NCBI GenBank assembly: GCA_000756795.1
Contig: CCSI01000002.1
Span: 1 to 64,000, forward strand
Reading direction: 5' to 3'
From: Qipengyuania vulgaris
GTDB lineage: Bacteria > Pseudomonadota > Alphaproteobacteria > Sphingomonadales > Sphingomonadaceae
Length of the DNA: 64,000 nucleotides
The notes under the pieces are model-generated. The model made no database searches, was not told the origin of the DNA, and saw only the letters and a program-made list of their open reading frames with translations. Positions 29,829 to 38,342 of the stretch are shown in pieces. The position numbers and the translations under genes are program-made. How positions within the stretch are numbered: position 1 is the stretch's first letter; each line of letters opens with the position of its first letter.

Positions 29829-30032
29829 TCAGTCGAGGCCGTAAGGCGCCCACTTCTTCACCGTCTTGGTGTCGGCTTCCGACAGGACAGTGGTGCCGCG
29901 GTTCTGGCGGATGTACTTCGCATTGTGGCTGATCAGGCGGTGGCGCTTGCCGGCCACACCGTGCTTGACCTTGCCGTTGGCGGTGATCTTGAAGCGTTTC
30001 TTCACACCGCTCTTGGTCTTCAGCTTGGGCAT
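29829..30032 (-). CDS. rpmI: Large ribosomal subunit protein bL35
   Basis: A 67-residue basic protein ([34 protein letters not shown]). AAGGAG ends six bases before the ATG at 30032, and a second in-frame ATG at 30038 touches that ribosome binding site, so 30032 is the start. It forms a two-gene operon with rplT. Confidence 0.98.
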   Translation of the reverse strand: MPKLKTKSGVKKRFKITANGKVKHGVAGKRHRLISHNAKYIRQNRGTTVLSEADTKTVKKWAPYGLD

Positions 30033-30150
30033 TTTCATCTCCTTGTCAGAGACACGTCGCGCCAGCCCTGGCAGCCCTAATGGCCAGACCGGCGGGGAAT
30101 CACGTGTCGGTGAAGGCCGCGCAAATAGCCATTGTGCGCGATATTGCAAG

Positions 30151-30897
30151 TCAGAAATGGGCGAGATAGCCGCCGTCGACCGCAATGCTTTGCCCGGTGA
30201 TATAACTCGCATCGGGTGAGGCGAGGAACGCCACCGCGCCCGCGATTTCATGCGGCTCGCCCCAGCGACCGAGCGAGGTGCGGCGCGCAAGATGCTCGGC
30301 GATAGCCTTGTCGGCGACCATTGCGGCATTGGCTTCGGTGGCGAAATAGCCCGGCGCGACAGAATTTACGGTGATCCCGTCCCGGCCCAGTTCAGCCGCC
30401 AGCGCGCGGGTCAGCGCGGCCAGCCCACCCTTGCTGGCGGTATAGGCAGCATCGCCGCGGGCGATCTCCGCCGCAATCGAGGTGATATTGATGATGCGCC
30501 CGTACCCGCGTGCGCGCATCAGTGGCCCTGCCCTGCGCGCAAGGTCGAACGGCGCGACAAGATTGGCATCGAGGAGCCTTGCCATATCCGCACGGGTGAT
30601 ATCCTCCAGCGATCGCCGGTCCCGTTCCCCGACATTGTTGACGAGGATGTCGAGACCACCCTCCTCGAGGGTGGCGAAAGCGGCCGCCGTCGCTGCTGCA
30701 TCGGTGATATCGAAGGGAAGGGGCCGCGCTATACCATCAATGGATTCGCAGGCGCCGTGCAAGGCCTCACTATCGCGGCCTCCGAGAAAGACGGCCGCCC
30801 CATCGGCAGCTAGGCGTTTGGCGATTTCGTATCCCAGCCCGCGCGCGGCGCCGGTCACCAGGGCCACGCGGCCTTCCAGTCTTCCCCCTGTATTCAT
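30151..30897 (-). CDS. Short-chain dehydrogenase (gluconate 5-dehydrogenase-like)
   Basis: A 248-residue classical SDR. The motifs are [12 protein letters not shown] for the cofactor, [29 protein letters not shown] with Ser-Tyr-Lys, and the C-terminal [14 protein letters not shown]. Its ATG is one base after the stop of the next upstream SDR, so the two form an operon. The pair may run a sugar- or hydroxy-acid pathway, but substrates are not readable from sequence. Confidence 0.9.
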   Translation of the reverse strand: MNTGGRLEGRVALVTGAARGLGYEIAKRLAADGAAVFLGGRDSEALHGACESIDGIARPLPFDITDAAATAAAFATLEEGGLDILVNNVGERDRRSLEDITRADMARLLDANLVAPFDLARRAGPLMRARGYGRIINITSIAAEIARGDAAYTASKGGLAALTRALAAELGRDGITVNSVAPGYFATEANAAMVADKAIAEHLARRTSLGRWGEPHEIAGAVAFLASPDASYITGQSIAVDGGYLAHF

Positions 30898-30898
30898 G

Positions 30899-31663
30899 TC
30901 AGTGCTCGTAGATCATCTTCACCGTCATGCCACCATCGATATTGAGGTGTTGTCCCGTTACGAAGCGCGCGCCGTGCAAATAGGCGACCGCTTCGGCGAT
31001 GTCCTCGGGCGTTCCGATACGTCCGGCAGGATGTTGCTCGCGGTCCTTGTCGCGGTGCTCGGGATGGCTGCGCGTGCCGCGTTTCTGCCACGGGCCGGTC
31101 TCGATCCAGCCCGGACGGATGGCATTGACGCGGATGTCAGGGCCGAGCGTGACGGCCATCGAATGGGTCAGGGCATCGAGACCGCCCTTTGCCGCGGCAT
31201 AAGCGAAGGTTTCCCGCTCGCTCATGACCGCGCGAGTGCTAGAGATGTTGGCAATGCTCGCCCCCCCTGCCCGGCGCAAATGCGGCAGGCTGGCGCGCGA
31301 GACGAGGAATGCGGCGGTCAGACTCGCATCGAGCCATGCCTGCCAATCGCCAAGCTCAAGTTCGTCCAGCGGCCCGCAATAGGGGTCGGAGATGCCGGAA
31401 TTGTTGACGAGACAATCGAGGCCCTCCTCGCCCAGCCATTCGCTCACGCGTTCGAAAGCGCGCGTGACATCACCCTCCCTGCCGACATCGCAGGTCAGCA
31501 ACAGGGCCCGTTCGCGCGGCAGGGCAGCGCGCAGCTGGGCGAGCGCCTCGCTGTCGATATCGAGGCCGATGACCCGCCAGCCAAGGCCGGCGAAATGCAT
31601 CACGATGGCGCGCCCGATTCCATTGCCCGCGCCGGTCACACAAATCGTCTTCATGGTTTCCAT
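30899..31663 (-). CDS. Short-chain dehydrogenase
   Basis: A 254-residue classical SDR with TGAGNGIGRAIV, CLVNNSGISDPY, the catalytic Tyr-Lys in FAYAAAKGG, and GQHLNIDGGMTVKMIY at the end. The downstream SDR begins after a single base. ATG codons at 31663 and 31654 (GGAAACC upstream) are both possible. Substrate unknown. The segment RGTRSHPEHRDKDREQHPAGRIG is a longer, more charged loop than usual before the C-terminal motif. Confidence 0.9.
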   Translation of the reverse strand: METMKTICVTGAGNGIGRAIVMHFAGLGWRVIGLDIDSEALAQLRAALPRERALLLTCDVGREGDVTRAFERVSEWLGEEGLDCLVNNSGISDPYCGPLDELELGDWQAWLDASLTAAFLVSRASLPHLRRAGGASIANISSTRAVMSERETFAYAAAKGGLDALTHSMAVTLGPDIRVNAIRPGWIETGPWQKRGTRSHPEHRDKDREQHPAGRIGTPEDIAEAVAYLHGARFVTGQHLNIDGGMTVKMIYEH

Positions 31664-31707
31664 GGCGCTGCAACGGGCGCAGAAGGGTGAAGGGTCCGCG
31701 CAAGTAC

Positions 31708-31742
31708 AAAAAGGGCGGCAGGGCCAGAAGCCCGCCGCCCTT
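31708..31742 (-). terminator. Terminator after the outer-membrane-type gene
   Basis: Stem GGGCGGC with GCCGCCC, extended by GGGC/GCCC pairing, followed by TTTTT in the minus-strand sense. It lies about 30 bases after the stop. Confidence 0.88.
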
Positions 31743-31771
31743 CGAACGGTCGTTCTTACGAACCGTGCAGC

Positions 31772-32434
31772 TTAGAAACGCGCACCGGCAGAGATGCCGA
31801 AAATCACGCGCTGCAGGTCGAAGCCATAGACGTCGTTGCTGCCGCTGATGCCGAGTTCGCCGCGGGCGTAAATGGTCTCGCTGAAACCGTGCTCGTAACC
31901 GAAAGCGAAATTGTATCCGCCGAAGCTCTCGCGCTCGTCGAAGGTGATGATGCCGAAATCGGGATCATCAAGCGTGCCGGTGAGTGCCACGGTCTGTTGG
32001 CCGTAACCGAGCTTGCCGTAGAGGAGGCCGGTATCGCCGCTGGCGAGGCCGACCTGGAGGCCGGTTGCCCAATATTCGGGTGCTTCGAAGCACACGCCGT
32101 CTTCGCAAGTCTCGAGGTTCGAGAAATCATAGGTGAAGTACGGACCGACAGTCACGTTTTCGCCGACGGGAAAGTCATAGCCCACTTCAAAGCCGAGGCC
32201 CACGCCGCTGCCGAAATCATAGGTTTCGCCAGTCTCGTAGTAATAGATACCGCGATATTCGATATCGGCGGGGTCAGTGATGCTCTCGTAGAAAGCACGG
32301 CCTTCCACGCGGAAGCCCGACTTGTATTCGGCTCCGGTGACGTAATCATCGGTTTCTTCGTATTCGCCCTGCGCGTGTGCCGCGACAGGCATGCAGGCAC
32401 CGGCCATGGCCAGTGCAAAAACAATCTTCTTCAT
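31772..32434 (-). CDS. Outer membrane beta-barrel-type protein, unknown role
   Basis: A 220-residue exported protein. The signal peptide (MKKIVFALAMAGACMPVAAHA) is followed by an acidic patch and then alternating hydrophobic/polar strands rich in Tyr, Gly and Phe: FRVEGRAFYESI, GFEVGYDFPVGENVTVGPYFTYDF, YGKLGYGQQTVALTG, FAFGYEHGFSETIYARGELGISG, and a terminal phenylalanine (SAGARF). This is the layout of an eight-stranded porin-like barrel. A pair of cysteines (ETCEDGVCFEA) lies in a probable loop. It has its own terminator and appears monocistronic. Confidence 0.8.
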   Translation of the reverse strand: MKKIVFALAMAGACMPVAAHAQGEYEETDDYVTGAEYKSGFRVEGRAFYESITDPADIEYRGIYYYETGETYDFGSGVGLGFEVGYDFPVGENVTVGPYFTYDFSNLETCEDGVCFEAPEYWATGLQVGLASGDTGLLYGKLGYGQQTVALTGTLDDPDFGIITFDERESFGGYNFAFGYEHGFSETIYARGELGISGSNDVYGFDLQRVIFGISAGARF

Positions 32435-32561
32435 AATAAAATAGACCCTGAATTAGCCCTTGAATTGCCGTCCAACCGGCGGGTGCGCTTTAAAAGCCAA
32501 CCCTTGGAATTCTATAAACAATGACATTCTGGCAACGTAAGCGGCCAGAACTGTTGCGAAT

Positions 32562-33341
32562 TTACCCCAACCCCATGGCATCGAGCACATCCTCGAGGCG
32601 TGCTGGGTCGCCGATTGCGAGCGCGGTTCCGTCACTGCCTGCATGCAGGGGTTCGCCCGACCAGTCGCACATCAGGCCGCCTGCGCCTTCGACGATTGGG
32701 GCAAGCGCGGCGAAATCGTGCAGCTTGAGGCCCGCTTCGCACACCACGTCGACATGCCCGCTCGCGACGAGGCCATAATTGTAGCAATCGCCGCCGTAGA
32801 TGATCTTCCGCTCGGCAACCGCCTTGGCGAGCCCCATGAAGTGGTCGGCCTCGCCTTCGGTAAAGGCATGCGGGCTGGTCGTGCCGAGCACGGCGCCCGA
32901 CAATTCGCGGCAGGCGGCGGTGCGGACAGGTATGCCGTTGAAGGTCGTTTCATGACCCATGCGTCCGGCCCAGCGCTCGCGTCCGATGGGTTGGTCGATG
33001 ATGCCGAGGACGGGGAAGCCATCCTGCAGCAGGGCTATGAGCGTGCCGAAGATGGGACGACCGGCAATAAAGCTGGTGGTGCCATCGATCGGGTCGAGCA
33101 CCCATTGGCGCCCCGCACTCTCGTTTCGCGTGCCGTATTCCTCCCCGATGATGCCGTCATCGCTGCGCTCGGCCTCGATAAGGGCGCGCATGGCAGCCTC
33201 GGCAGCGCGGTCGGCTTCGGTGACGAAGGTCCGGTCGGCCTTCTGCTCCTGGTCCCAGTCACCGCGGAAAAGGGGTCGGATAGCCTCGCCAGCGGCATCG
33301 GCGAGGCGGTGGGCGAGGTCGAGATCGGAACGTGTAGCCAT
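32562..33341 (-). CDS. hisN: Histidinol-phosphatase, inositol monophosphatase type
   Basis: A 259-residue Mg-dependent phosphatase. Metal-binding motifs are GEEYGTR (Glu) and DPIDGTTSF (two Asp), with a further aspartate late in KLHDFAALAPIVEGAGG. The segments IDQPIGRERWAG and YGGDCYNYGLVASGHVDVVCEAGLK match the HisN-type histidinol-phosphatases of alphaproteobacteria better than SuhB. It would remove phosphate from histidinol phosphate in histidine synthesis. The ATG at 33341 is used; the longer upstream frame is cysteine-rich and not family-like. No other his gene is adjacent. Confidence 0.88.
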   Translation of the reverse strand: MATRSDLDLAHRLADAAGEAIRPLFRGDWDQEQKADRTFVTEADRAAEAAMRALIEAERSDDGIIGEEYGTRNESAGRQWVLDPIDGTTSFIAGRPIFGTLIALLQDGFPVLGIIDQPIGRERWAGRMGHETTFNGIPVRTAACRELSGAVLGTTSPHAFTEGEADHFMGLAKAVAERKIIYGGDCYNYGLVASGHVDVVCEAGLKLHDFAALAPIVEGAGGLMCDWSGEPLHAGSDGTALAIGDPARLEDVLDAMGLG

Positions 33342-33468
33342 GCATGCGCATTTGACAGTTGCGCGGCGATGGTCAAGACGCACCGCACGTCCGGCTTCGC
33401 CCTTCGGGTCGCTCTGAAGGGAGAATAGAATAACCGAGCACCGGCACACTGCTGGCCAGCAACGCCAT

Positions 33469-34422
33469 ATGCATGGCCGTCCTCCCGCACTCGTTTCGAC
33501 AACGGGTCTGACGCGGGACGGGCTGCCGCTCGCCTATAGCCGGGCGCCTGCGCCCGACATCGCGCCCTGGGTCCAGTCGCTTGCCGCTGCAGACATTGTC
33601 GCAGGGACCGGCCATCGCCATTGCGGTTTCTTTTCCGCCAATCCCTGCATGCGCGTTTTCCTGCGCGGGCGGTGGCGGTTCGAAACAGCAGACGGCCCGC
33701 GCGAATTCGATGCCGGTGAAAGCAACCGGTCGATCTACTTCGGTCCGCAAACGAAGGAGATGCCGGTGGAGGTTACCGGCCCCATCCGCTTTCTCCTATT
33801 GCAATTTCACCCCGGTGCGCCGCCGCTCGACCAGAGCAAGACGCACGAGGAATATCTCGACCGCGTGGAATGTTTCGACAGCGGCCTGCCACCGCATATC
33901 CGCCGCGCCCAGTATGATGATGCCGATACGCGCGAACACTGGCTCGACCATTTCGAGGAATTGTCGCGCCAAGTGCTCTTCAGCCGGGTCAATCACGAGC
34001 CGCCCGAACTCGCGCACGCGGTCTACCGACGCTTGCTGGCGACTTCGCAGGTCGACCTGGCAGAGATCGAGCGCGAGTTCGACATCAGCCGCCGAACGGT
34101 AGAACGGCAGGTCAAGGCGAGCTTCGGTATCAGCCCCAAGCAAGCGGTGCGTCGCGCTCGCGCGCTCGACATGGCAGCGGCGCTGCTCGGCGTTGCCATG
34201 CCCGAAGAGGAAGCCGACTTCCGCCTGCGCTATTTCGACCAGTCGCACATGACGCGCGAGATCCAGCATTTCTTCGGCACTTCGCCCGGGGCGCTGGCGC
34301 GGATGGAAGCCGTGCTCCTGCGCATCGACCTCGAGATAAGGCAATTGCGGCGGCTGGAGGCGATGGACGAACTGGGCATCGACGAAGTGCCCTGGCGAGA
34401 CCCCGATGCCGAACCGGATTGA
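33469..34422 (+). CDS. AraC-type transcriptional regulator (pair 2, member A)
   Basis: A 317-residue regulator. The N-terminal sensing part (about 10-180) has TRDGLPLAYSRAPAPDIAPW, and FFSANPCMRVFLRGRWRFETADGPREF. The C-terminal AraC domain shows IEREFDISRRTVERQVKASFGISPKQAVRRARALD and RYFDQSHMTREIQHFFGTSPGALAR. It is divergent from hisN. Its stop overlaps a possible TTG start of the next regulator, a paralogue. Target genes unknown. Confidence 0.87.
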   Translation: MHGRPPALVSTTGLTRDGLPLAYSRAPAPDIAPWVQSLAAADIVAGTGHRHCGFFSANPCMRVFLRGRWRFETADGPREFDAGESNRSIYFGPQTKEMPVEVTGPIRFLLLQFHPGAPPLDQSKTHEEYLDRVECFDSGLPPHIRRAQYDDADTREHWLDHFEELSRQVLFSRVNHEPPELAHAVYRRLLATSQVDLAEIEREFDISRRTVERQVKASFGISPKQAVRRARALDMAAALLGVAMPEEEADFRLRYFDQSHMTREIQHFFGTSPGALARMEAVLLRIDLEIRQLRRLEAMDELGIDEVPWRDPDAEPD

Positions 34423-34499
34423 GCGACGCCGCTACGGGCTGCTATGTCCGGATCGTACAATTCGACTACCCAACCCCGAACTATTCGGCGCAGCCGGGC

Positions 34500-35513
34500 A
34501 TGGCTGAAGCAAGCAAGCGGGACAGACAGGACCTTTCTCCTGATGGCGGGCTCACCTCGCTTGCCGGTGTGACTCGCGACGGCCAGCCTCTTTCGCTGAA
34601 TCGCGCTCCGATTGAAGCCCTGCAGCCCTACGTTTGCCGCATCTACGCAACACGCGTGGAAGCCGATGACGATAACGAGGTGTCCTGCGGGATTTTTTCC
34701 GACATGCCGGCCTTGCGGTTCATCTTCGCAGGCGAGTGGTGCGGGAAGACGGTGACGGGCCCGTTCGAACACGGGCGCGGCATGTTCTTCTACGGCCCTC
34801 AGTCGAAACGCATGCCCGCGTCCGTCCGCGGTGGATTTTCCACGGTGACCATCCAGTTCCAGCCTGGCGCAATCGCGGCCTTGGGCGGACCTGACATCGA
34901 GCATTATGTCGACCGTATCGTGCCGTTAGCCGCCGTCTGGCCCGAGACCAATCCCGGCTGGATCGACGATTTCGACCCGCAAGCCAGCCTGCACGACTGG
35001 CTCGAACTGGCCGAGGCCTGCCTGATGCAGGTCGCCGATACTGCCTCGCATGCACTGCCCAATGAAATCACACGCAGCTTCGATCACGCATGCCTGATGG
35101 ATCCCAATCTCAGGATTACCGACTTTGCAGAGCATCACGAGGTCTCCTCACGAACGGTCACACGCCTCATCAACCGCGATTTCGGCCTGCCGCCCAAGAA
35201 GGTCCTGCAGCGCGCTCGCGCCCTTGATCTCGCCGCGACCCTGCGCGGCATAGTCGAGCCGCAGGAGCGCGACGTGGCGGCGCTGCGCTATTACGACCAG
35301 TCACACATGATCCGCGAGTTCAGCCGGATTTTCGACATGACCCCTCATGCCTTCTCCAAGCGCCCGCAACCCATCCTCACGATGACGCTGGAAACGCGTC
35401 AGGCGAGGAGGCTGGAAGCCATCCGCGAATTGCAGGAAAATGCCCTGCCTTCATGGCGTGACCCGGAGGCCGAACCGAAGGCGGCGCCCACGGTTAGTCG
35501 AACAGCGAGCTGA
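34500..35513 (+). CDS. AraC-type transcriptional regulator (pair 2, member B)
   Basis: A 337-residue paralogue of the upstream regulator: [53 protein letters not shown], and an AraC domain with [35 protein letters not shown] and [23 protein letters not shown]. The ATG at 34500 gives an N-terminus in line with the paralogue; a TTG at 34419, overlapping the previous stop by four bases (TTGA), would add 27 residues and is the alternative if the pair is translationally coupled. Its end overlaps the convergent prs gene by 20 bases. Confidence 0.86.
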   Translation: MAEASKRDRQDLSPDGGLTSLAGVTRDGQPLSLNRAPIEALQPYVCRIYATRVEADDDNEVSCGIFSDMPALRFIFAGEWCGKTVTGPFEHGRGMFFYGPQSKRMPASVRGGFSTVTIQFQPGAIAALGGPDIEHYVDRIVPLAAVWPETNPGWIDDFDPQASLHDWLELAEACLMQVADTASHALPNEITRSFDHACLMDPNLRITDFAEHHEVSSRTVTRLINRDFGLPPKKVLQRARALDLAATLRGIVEPQERDVAALRYYDQSHMIREFSRIFDMTPHAFSKRPQPILTMTLETRQARRLEAIRELQENALPSWRDPEAEPKAAPTVSRTAS

Positions 35514-36429
35514 CCGAGCTTTCGTCGGCAATGCGGCGCACGGCCTCGCCGATGAGCGGGGCGATGGTGAGGATGCGGATCTTGTCCGAATCCTTCGCTG
35601 CATCGGTCGGCTTGATGCTATCGGTAATCACCAGTTCCTTCAGCGCCGAACCGTCGACGCGCGCGACTGCGCCGCCCGACAGCACGCCGTGGGTGATATA
35701 GGCAGTGACCGAGGCCGCACCTTCGTCGAGCAGCGACTGCGCAGCGTTGCACAGCGTGCCGCCCGAATCGATGATGTCGTCGATCATGATGCAGTGGCGG
35801 TTCTTCACATCACCGATGATGTTCATCACCTCGCTCTCGCCCGGGCGATCGCGCCGCTTGTCGACGATGGCCAGCGGGGCGTTGTCGAGGCGCTTGGCCA
35901 GCGCACGCGCGCGGACCACACCGCCGACATCGGGCGAGACGACCATCAGGTCTTGGTCGCCGTAACGAGCCTGGATGTCAGCTGCCATGACCGGCGCGCC
36001 GAAGAGGTTGTCGGTCGGGATATCGAAGAAGCCCTGGATCTGCCCTGCGTGGAGGTCGACGGCGAGCACGCGGTCAGCCCCTGCCTCGGTGATGAGGTTG
36101 GCGACGAGCTTGGCGGAAATCGGCGTGCGCGGGCCGGGCTTCCGGTCCTGCCTTGCGTAACCGAAATAGGGGACAACTGCGGTGATGCGGCGGGCCGAGG
36201 CGCGCTTCAGCGCATCGATGCAGATGAGCAGTTCCATGAGGTTGTCGTTCGCGGGATAGCTCGTGGACTGGACCACGAAGACATCTTCGCCGCGCACGTT
36301 TTCATGGATCTCGACGAAGATTTCCTCGTCCGCGAAGCGGCGCACCTGCGCATCGACAAGCGGCATTTCGAGATAACCTGCAATCGCGCGTGCGAGCGGC
36401 AGGTTCGAGTTGGCGGCCATGATTTTCAT
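35494..36429 (-). CDS. prs: Ribose-phosphate pyrophosphokinase
   Basis: Makes PRPP from ribose 5-phosphate and ATP, the donor for nucleotide, histidine and NAD synthesis. Motifs: [31 protein letters not shown], the catalytic flexible loop region [13 protein letters not shown], and the PRPP-binding [11 protein letters not shown]. The protein has 311 residues from the ATG at 36429; the upstream in-frame extension is not family-like. The last 20 bases overlap the end of the convergent AraC gene. Confidence 0.97.
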   Translation of the reverse strand: MKIMAANSNLPLARAIAGYLEMPLVDAQVRRFADEEIFVEIHENVRGEDVFVVQSTSYPANDNLMELLICIDALKRASARRITAVVPYFGYARQDRKPGPRTPISAKLVANLITEAGADRVLAVDLHAGQIQGFFDIPTDNLFGAPVMAADIQARYGDQDLMVVSPDVGGVVRARALAKRLDNAPLAIVDKRRDRPGESEVMNIIGDVKNRHCIMIDDIIDSGGTLCNAAQSLLDEGAASVTAYITHGVLSGGAVARVDGSALKELVITDSIKPTDAAKDSDKIRILTIAPLIGEAVRRIADESSVSSLFD

Positions 36430-36555
36430 GAAAGCGAATCCCCGTCGGAAGCTGTGTCCCCCGCCTAGCGACACGTCACGGGATTGCAACATGGCCGAGC
36501 GCGATTATGCGCGCCTTTGCCGAAAATTTCGCTGGAGCTCGTGGCTCGGATCGCC

Positions 36556-36630
36556 TCAGACCCTGTGTTCGCCCTTGATCCAGCGCGGGCTCTTGCTCGG
36601 GGTGCACAGGACCGTACGAAGAAAATTCAA
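36556..36630 (-). other. Short frame repeating the C-terminal end of GlpX
   Basis: In the 219-base gap between glpX and prs a 24-codon TTG-started frame ends in RWIKGEHRV followed by TGA. The GlpX protein just upstream ends in RWIRGEHKVG and TGA. Over 26 aligned bases only five differ, all transitions, and they leave the residues identical or swap Lys and Arg. It may be a decayed partial duplication of the glpX 3' end or a small peptide gene. There is no clear ribosome binding site. Confidence 0.35.
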
Positions 36631-36648
36631 GAGCAGTTCTTTTCAGTG

Positions 36649-37623
36649 TCAGCCGACTTTGTGCTCGCCCCTGATCCAACGCACCGTGCCCGAGCTGGCG
36701 CGCATGACCACGCTTTCGGTCGTCATCTTGCCGCCGCGCAGATACTTCACGCCGTCGAGCAGAGAGCCGCTGGTCACGCCGGTCGCAGCGAAGATGCAGT
36801 CGCCTTTCACGAGGTCGTCGCGGGTGTAGATGCGGTCCAGGTCCTCGATGCCCCATTTGGCGGCGCGGGCCTTTTCGTCGTCGTTGCGAAATACGAGGCG
36901 GCCGTTGAATTGTCCGCCGACGCAGCGCAGTGCCGCTGCCGCGAGCACGCCCTCGGGCGCGCCGCCCTGACCCATATACATGTCGATAGTGGTGTCTTCA
37001 TCGGTCACAGCAATGACGCCCGCTACGTCGCCATCGCCAATCAGCACCACGCCGCAGCCGATGCCGCGCAGTTCGGCAATGAGGTCGGCATGGCGCGGCC
37101 GGTCTAGGACGCAGACGATGATGTCGGCAGGCTCGACACCCTTGGCCTTTGCCACCGCCTCGACATTCTCGGTCGGCGACTTGGCAAGGTCGATAATGCC
37201 CTCGGGATAGCCGGGGCCGACAGCGAGCTTGTCCATGTAGACGTCGGGCGCATTGAGCAGGCAGCCTTCTGCGCTGGCAGCCAGCACGGCGAGCGAGTTG
37301 GGACCGGCCTTTGCGGTAATCGTCGTGCCTTCGAGCGGGTCGAGTGCGATATCAATTTTCGGGCCGCGACCGGGTGCGCCGCCGACTTTCTCGCCGATGA
37401 AGAGCATGGGTGCCTCGTCGCGCTCGCCCTCGCCGATGACCACCGTGCCGTCGATTTCGAGTGTGTCGAACGCCTTGCGCATGGCCTCCACCGCAGCGGC
37501 GTCGGCAGCCTTTTCGTCGCCGCGTCCGATAAGCTTGGAAGCCGCGACGGCGGCAGCCTCGGTCACGCGGACCATTTCGAGGACGAGGACGCGGTCGAGC
37601 GGGTTGCCGGGGGTCGAGTTCAT
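36649..37623 (-). CDS. glpX: Fructose-1,6-bisphosphatase, class II
   Basis: A 324-residue class II FBPase that hydrolyses fructose 1,6-bisphosphate in gluconeogenesis. Motifs: EMVRVTEAAAVAASKLIGRGDEKAAD at the start, GEGERDEAPMLFIGE, ALDPLEGTT with the metal aspartate and glutamate, and GQGGAPEGVLAAAALRCVGG. The ATG at 37623 has AAGGA about 11 bases upstream; the ATG at 37647 is an alternative. It lies on the same strand as prs, 219 bases upstream of it. The hom gene is separate, beyond a plus-strand gene. Confidence 0.95.
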   Translation of the reverse strand: MNSTPGNPLDRVLVLEMVRVTEAAAVAASKLIGRGDEKAADAAAVEAMRKAFDTLEIDGTVVIGEGERDEAPMLFIGEKVGGAPGRGPKIDIALDPLEGTTITAKAGPNSLAVLAASAEGCLLNAPDVYMDKLAVGPGYPEGIIDLAKSPTENVEAVAKAKGVEPADIIVCVLDRPRHADLIAELRGIGCGVVLIGDGDVAGVIAVTDEDTTIDMYMGQGGAPEGVLAAAALRCVGGQFNGRLVFRNDDEKARAAKWGIEDLDRIYTRDDLVKGDCIFAATGVTSGSLLDGVKYLRGGKMTTESVVMRASSGTVRWIRGEHKVG

Positions 37624-37715
37624 GGGGGGTTCAGTCCTTGAAAGCATGGGTGCGACGCGAGCGATGGCGCGCCTGTGAATTCGTATGCGCGCGCCGATAG
37701 ACAGGGAGGGCCGGA

Positions 37716-38342
37716 TTGTCGAGATGGAGCCTGCGAATTGCGGTGGCCACGCCGCTAGCTGTGGTCGCCATGCCACTCGCCGCTCGGGAGGCCGCTGACC
37801 CGCAGGACGCGCTCGAGGCGCAGACCGGAGAGCCGCCGCTTACCATCGACATCCTTGCCGTGCGCGAAGAGGCTGAGGAAGAAATCTACGAGGAATGCGA
37901 AGAGGACCAGGAAGCGGCCATCCTCATCAATGAAATCGTTGTCTGCAGGAAGCGGAGCGGGGATGAGAACCGGCTCTACGACAAGGAAACCGCCGAGCGT
38001 CGCCATGCCCAGCGCACGATGCACCATAATGACCCGCAGGCGGCCGAGGCTTTTGGCATTCCCGACCACGGCTTCGTGGCAGCGCGCGGATGCTTCATCC
38101 CGCCCTGCCCGCCGCCGCCTGCCTATATGATCGACTTCGACGAATTGCCCGACACGCCCAAGGGTTCGGATGCCGACCGCATCGCACGCGGGCTCGCACC
38201 GCGCGGCCATTCGGCCAATCCCGACGGTTCGGTGACGGTGGCGGACGCACCCGGCCTGCAGGGCAACGCCGAGGAACTCGGCCTTCCCGAACCGCTCAAT
38301 CCTTCAGGATCGGCATCACAAGCGGAGGAGCCGTCAGGCTAG
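37716..38342 (+). CDS. Exported hypothetical protein
   Basis: A 208-residue protein I do not recognise. The N-terminus is a signal-like sequence (RIAVATPLAVVAMPLAA). An acidic stretch follows (REEAEEEIYEECEEDQEA), then INEIVVCRKR, a short motif seen in various sphingomonad envelope proteins, then RGCFIPPCPPPPAYMIDFDELP and a disordered acidic C-terminus. Three or four cysteines suggest periplasmic disulfides. The TTG start at 37716 has GGGAGGG five bases upstream. The end overlaps the convergent hom gene by 47 bases, which is long for bacteria. Confidence 0.7.
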   Translation: MSRWSLRIAVATPLAVVAMPLAAREAADPQDALEAQTGEPPLTIDILAVREEAEEEIYEECEEDQEAAILINEIVVCRKRSGDENRLYDKETAERRHAQRTMHHNDPQAAEAFGIPDHGFVAARGCFIPPCPPPPAYMIDFDELPDTPKGSDADRIARGLAPRGHSANPDGSVTVADAPGLQGNAEELGLPEPLNPSGSASQAEEPSG

